From contig JAGFNW010000015.1 in the NCBI GenBank assembly GCA_017592665.1, forward strand, positions 124,001 to 188,000: a stretch of DNA of 64,000 bases, in the 5' to 3' direction. Shown piece after piece: positions 62,135 through 64,000 of this stretch (positions within the stretch are counted from its first letter, which is position 1; every line of letters starts with the position of its first letter). Under the pieces are notes generated by a model. It saw only the letters and a list, made by a program, of their open reading frames with translations, had not been told where the DNA came from and ran no database searches. The position numbers and the translations under genes are program-made. Origin of the DNA: Streptosporangiaceae bacterium NEAU-GS5 (GTDB lineage: Bacteria; Actinomycetota; Actinomycetes; Streptosporangiales; Streptosporangiaceae).

Positions 62135-62944
62135 GTGACCTCAGCGATTATCACCCTGCTCAGCGACTACGGGCTCGAGGACGGTTTCGTGGCGGCCTGC
62201 CACGGCGTGATCATCGGAATCGCTCCGCAAGCCAGGATCATCGATGTGGGACACCTGGTGCCCGACGGCGACGTGCGGCGCGGGGCGGCGATCCTCGCCC
62301 AGACCGTGCCCTACCTGCCGAGCGGCGTCCACGTGGCGGTGGTCGACCCGGCCGTCGGCAGCACGCGGCACGCGGTTGCCGTCCAGGCGGGCGACCGCGT
62401 GTTCATCGGGCCGGACAACGGGCTGCTGTCGTGGGCCGTGCACGCCGTCGGCGGCGCCCAGGCGGCGTACGAGATCACCAACGAGGATCTGTTCCTGAAA
62501 CCCGTGTCGCCCACCTTCCACGGCCGCGACATCTTCGCGCCGGTCGCCGCCCACCTGGTCAACGGCGCCTCACCGGCCGACCTTGGGCCCCTGATCGACA
62601 TCGGCAGACTGGTGACGCTGCCCACGCCGTCGTCGCGGCTGCGCGACGACGCGGCCGAGGGCGAGGTGCTGTCGGTCGACCACCACGGCAACGTCCAGCT
62701 GTCGATCACGGGGGCCGACCTGAGCTCGCTCGGCGCCCACATCGGCGACACGCTGGCGATCTGGCTGGGCGTGCGGCAGCTGTCCGTGCCCTACCGGGAG
62801 ACGTTCGCGGCCGTGTCGCCCGGCGAGCTGGTCGCCTACGTCGACTCGGCCGGCCTCGTGGCCATGGCCGTCAACGCCGGCGACGCCTTCCAGCGCCTCA
62901 GTCTCCCCCCGGGCGCCCACGTGCGCATCGGACTATCCCGATAA
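62135..62944 (+). CDS. SAM hydroxide adenosyltransferase family protein (DUF62)
   Basis: The 269-residue protein belongs to the SAM-dependent hydroxide/halide adenosyltransferase family: it starts TSAIITLLSDYGLEDGFVAA, with the SAM-binding Asp near the start, then VVDPAVGSTRHAVAVQ, FIGPDNGLLSWA, FHGRDIFAPVAAHLVNG and VDHHGNVQLSI. Typical members hydrolyse SAM to adenosine and methionine. A fluorinase or chlorinase function is not indicated: the FHGRDIFAP context is that of hydrolases. It stands alone between DUF3263 and a secreted protease, and may be a SAM-level buffer. Confidence 0.88.
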   Translation: MTSAIITLLSDYGLEDGFVAACHGVIIGIAPQARIIDVGHLVPDGDVRRGAAILAQTVPYLPSGVHVAVVDPAVGSTRHAVAVQAGDRVFIGPDNGLLSWAVHAVGGAQAAYEITNEDLFLKPVSPTFHGRDIFAPVAAHLVNGASPADLGPLIDIGRLVTLPTPSSRLRDDAAEGEVLSVDHHGNVQLSITGADLSSLGAHIGDTLAIWLGVRQLSVPYRETFAAVSPGELVAYVDSAGLVAMAVNAGDAFQRLSLPPGAHVRIGLSR

Positions 62945-63011
62945 ATAGGAAATTACGCCGCGTATCACAGTGTGCACGTATTGGTAACCCGCCAGATGCC
63001 AAGCTGTCCGC

Positions 63012-64000
63012 GTGCGTCATACGGCAGCTGTTTCGGCGGGGGCCGCTCTACTCACCACGGCGCTCGTCGCGCTCCTCGTCACGAGCGCGGCCGCGCACGA
63101 CGCCGGGTCGACCGTACGGACCGAGGAATGGGCGCTCGGCGCCTTGGAGGTCCCCCAGGCCTGGGAGGAGACGCGCGGCCGCGGTGTCACGGTCGCGGTG
63201 CTCGACACCGGCGTCGACGGACGCCATCCCGACCTCGCCGGTCAGGTCGTGCAGGGGCCCGACCTGACCGGGGTGCGGGGCGGCGGCGGCCGGCACGGCA
63301 CGGCCATGGCGGGGCTGATCGCGGGACACGGGCACGGCCCGGGCCGCGACAACGGGATCGTCGGCATCGCGCCGGAGGCGCGGATCCTGTCCGTGCGCGT
63401 GACGCTGGAGAACGACGACCCGCGCCGCGCCGATCCGGCGGTGATCTCCCGGCTGCGGGGCGCGGTGGCCGGCGGCATCCGCTACGCCGTGGACCACGGC
63501 GCGCAGGTGATCAGCATGTCGCTGGGCGCTGGAAGCGGGTCCTACCAGGGCTCGCCGGCCGAGGTGGACGCCATCCAGTACGCGCTTGACCGCGGCGTGG
63601 TCCTCGTCGCCTCGTCGGGAAACGACGGCGCGGGCGCCAACCGGAGGAACTTCCCGGCCGCCTATCCGGGGGTCATCGCGGTCGGCGCCGTGGATCGGCT
63701 GCTGCGACCGGCGGCCTTCTCCAACCGGCACGACTACTTGTCCGTGGTCGCACCGGGCATGGCCATCGTGAGCGCGGACGGGCACGACGCCTACGTGCAG
63801 GGCGACGGCACGAGCTCGGCCGCGGCGCTGGTGGCCGGTGTGGCCGCCCTCGTGCGCGCCCGGCACCCGGAGTTGTCGGGGGCCGAGGTCCGCCGGGCCA
63901 TCCAGGCGGGCACGCTGCGCCGGCCGCAGTCGGGCCGCGACGACGCGTACGGCCACGGGGTGGTCAACGCCCGTCTCGCCCTGCGGGCGGCCGCGACGCT
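63012..64000 (+). CDS. Secreted subtilisin-like serine protease (S8), 3' end outside window
   Basis: A GTG at 63012 begins VRHTAAVSAGAALLTTALVA, a signal peptide that ends near TSAAAHDAGST. The subtilase core follows with catalytic Asp65 (AVLDTGVDGRHPD), His95 (GGRHGTAMAGLIAG) and Ser268 (GDGTSSAAALVAG), and an oxyanion Asn in VASSGNDGAGAN. The frame is open to base 64000, ~330 residues seen. The form resembles mycosin-type proteases of type VII secretion, which also carry a C-terminal membrane helix, but that part is not in the window. No ESX gene is visible. Confidence 0.88.
   Translation, partial: MRHTAAVSAGAALLTTALVALLVTSAAAHDAGSTVRTEEWALGALEVPQAWEETRGRGVTVAVLDTGVDGRHPDLAGQVVQGPDLTGVRGGGGRHGTAMAGLIAGHGHGPGRDNGIVGIAPEARILSVRVTLENDDPRRADPAVISRLRGAVAGGIRYAVDHGAQVISMSLGAGSGSYQGSPAEVDAIQYALDRGVVLVASSGNDGAGANRRNFPAAYPGVIAVGAVDRLLRPAAFSNRHDYLSVVAPGMAIVSADGHDAYVQGDGTSSAAALVAGVAALVRARHPELSGAEVRRAIQAGTLRRPQSGRDDAYGHGVVNARLALRAAAT

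Noticed and set aside
62135..62944. Fluorinase/chlorinase for halogenated metabolites
   Set aside because: The family resemblance is to the common SAM hydroxide adenosyltransferases; no halogenation cluster genes are present, so a halogenase call is not supported.
63012..64000. Type VII secretion (ESX) locus at the right edge
   Set aside because: Only the subtilisin-like protease is visible; no EccC, EsxA/B or PPE-type gene occurs in the window, so the mycosin assignment remains open.

Overview
The window is high-GC (about 70%), densely coding DNA with many GTG starts and many 4-base stop/start overlaps. The conserved families DUF2530, DUF3027, DUF3263, a HelD-type helicase, an XPB-type helicase and SARP/AfsR regulation point to an actinobacterium. 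The style resembles Streptosporangiales such as Nonomuraea or Actinomadura, but this is an inference and the genus is not settled. No tRNA, rRNA, CRISPR array, insertion sequence or phage gene was found.

Layout. 1-1693: end of a tyrosine/homogentisate catabolic operon (hmgA end, fahA). 1722-4435: L,D-transpeptidase, NfeD and SPFH membrane proteins. 4481-5497: an intergenic repeat, a small membrane protein and a FitAB/VapBC-type toxin-antitoxin pair with a clear palindromic operator. 6464-12681: two dynamin-like GTPases divergent from a large NACHT (STAND) NTPase. 12657-22256: a two-component system fused genetically to a MacAB-type exporter, with a Gly-rich lipoprotein, a second adaptor carrying a huge Ser/Pro/Thr insert, and an orphan response regulator. 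22332-24433: L-2-hydroxyglutarate oxidase and an NAD-dependent epimerase. 24503-32121: a decayed nuclease-family gene, a secreted propeller-like protein, an HxlR/aldo-keto reductase pair, ThpR, a MarR/MFS operon and an NCS2 purine permease. 32209-37072: a DrrAB-like exporter converging on an AfsR-type regulator. 37129-45304: a sacsin-like GHKL ATPase, DUF3027, an MFS protein, a cold-shock protein, a HAD phosphatase, a TetR regulator and a HAAS-like membrane protein. 45427-52967: a helicase-associated/WYL-like protein, a DUF4190 protein, XPB helicase and HelD. 53054-57020: GroEL with CIRCE, CspA, a ThiS/MoaD-like sulfur carrier and a threonine-synthase-like enzyme under a SAM riboswitch. 57255-64000: an ECF sigma factor divergent from trehalose-6-phosphate synthase, an MFS protein, a secreted protein, trehalose-6-phosphatase, DUF3263, a SAM hydroxide adenosyltransferase family protein and the start of a subtilisin-like protease.

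The strongest leads are three. First, the SAM riboswitch + 'ThrC' + sulfur-carrier unit reads better as a homocysteine/methionine module working from O-phosphohomoserine than as ordinary threonine synthesis. Second, the NACHT ATPase beside two dynamin-like GTPases is a candidate NLR-like defence locus, although the GTPases may be a separate cell-division pair. Third, every exported part of the MacAB-type locus carries glycine-rich GGFGGG-like tracts, and the neighbouring adaptor has a roughly 235-residue insert containing a Cys near each end.
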